NCBI GenBank assembly: GCA_034336665.1
Contig: JAPFBE010000002.1
Span: 11,448,906 to 11,512,905 of the forward strand
Direction of reading: 5' to 3'
DNA length: 64,000 bases
DNA from: Luscinia megarhynchos
Taxonomy: Eukaryota; Chordata; Aves; Passeriformes; Turdidae
The notes beneath the pieces were generated by a model, which was not told the DNA's origin, ran no database searches, and worked only from the letters and a program-made list of their open reading frames with translations. Position 1 is the first letter of the stretch. The number at the start of each line of letters is the position of its first letter. Of this stretch, positions 63,451-64,000 are shown one piece after another. Both the position numbers and the translations under genes were made by a program.

Positions 63451-63545
63451 ATTTTTTTTTTTTTTTGGTTGTTGTTGTTGCTGCTTGTTTGTTTTTTGGT
63501 TTGGTATTATTTTGGTTTTTTAAGGTTTTGGGTTTTTTTTTAGTT
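63451..63545 (+). repeat. T-rich / (GTT)n low-complexity tract
   Basis: A T-run followed by GTTGTTGTTGTT and then GTTTT/GGTTT variants. It yields a hydrophobic Phe/Leu/Trp-rich spurious reading frame. Confidence 0.85.
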
Positions 63546-64000
63546 TTTTAGAGGCTGGCGAAGGGGAAGGAATTTCATTAAGCCCTCTAGAGCTTCAGAT
63601 GAATCAGGGAAAAAGAGAATCTTGTAATGTTGCCCAATAAAATGGGATCTGGATGTTCTAACTCATTTTGAGCCATTAATTAGCAGTAATTTGATGAGGA
63701 TTAGTTGCCATAAACAGACTTTAGGACTTTCTACTTTATCTTTTCTTTGGATGGTATCTTTTCAAACATATTAGCCAGAACTGACTTCTATTAAATGTAC
63801 CCAGTTGTCCCTGTCCCAAACAGTTGGTCCCATCTTAATCTATTAACCATCATTACACTAACAAAAGCATAATTAATTTTGGTTACTGTCTCTATGGGAT
63901 AACCAATATAATATTCTCATGCCCATTTAGTAAATGGCAGCACAAAAATAGTAGCATAAATGTAGTAGCAGCATAAATACAGCAATAACTGTGATGTGTG

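Larger units (their letters stand above)
58791..64000. other. 5.2-kb intergenic DNA to the window end, no confirmed gene
   Basis: AT-rich spacer with a 20-base A-run (61555-61574) and a T/GTT-rich stretch (about 63451-63545). One short stretch resembling a spliced exon (59730-59803) is listed separately. ORFs such as 63172-63543 are artefacts of the T-rich tract. Confidence 0.5.

Noticed and set aside
63172..63543. 123-codon Phe/Leu/Trp-rich ORF suggesting a membrane protein
   Set aside because: Its hydrophobic end is just the T-rich/(GTT)n low-complexity tract translated.
1..64000. CRISPR arrays, operons, phage or toxin-antitoxin-like systems
   Set aside because: Introns, CpG island, CR1 and LTR content show vertebrate nuclear DNA. 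The only regular arrays are minisatellites without distinct spacers.

Overview
The window is vertebrate nuclear DNA, almost certainly from a bird and most likely a passerine. It is AT-rich with sparse coding sequence, split genes with consensus splice sites and one sharp CpG island. It also carries CR1 LINE copies (the dominant avian/reptilian retrotransposon) and LTRs of types I recall from songbird genomes. Family names for the LTRs rest on recall, not on a search.

Only two protein-coding genes are supported, and they converge. The last two coding exons of DCDC2 (doublecortin domain-containing 2) lie on the + strand at 1-1517. All coding sequence of NRSN1 (neurensin-1, 195 residues) lies on the - strand in two exons, 16434-16246 and 15295-14897. 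A dense CpG island at about 21.1-22.03 kb is the likely NRSN1 promoter and non-coding first exon. The tail-to-tail DCDC2/NRSN1 order matches the human 6p22.3 arrangement, so this is conserved synteny. The 13.4 kb between the two stop codons holds the two 3' UTRs and one probable LTR-derived patch.

From about 22 kb to the end (42 kb) I find no convincing protein-coding gene. This fits the gene-poor flank upstream of NRSN1 in other vertebrates. The structure in this part comes from repeats: a four-copy ~56-bp minisatellite beside the CpG island, a nested transposon cluster at 38.38-43.92 kb, a second degraded CR1 at about 49.92-51.65 kb, a short CR1 3' tail at 53.3 kb, and homopolymer or simple-sequence tracts including a 20-base C run.

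The most informative structure is the nest at 38-44 kb. A 5'-truncated CR1 is split into three pieces by two independent insertions. Each insertion is bounded by a perfect 5-bp target-site duplication (ATTGG and GATGG), and the CR1 match resumes directly after each duplication. The second insert is a solo LTR of 1,913 bp. About 890 bp of it is a 24-copy, ~39-bp minisatellite whose unit lacks stop codons, which produces long but meaningless ORFs in all six frames. No new enzymatic or defence system was found.
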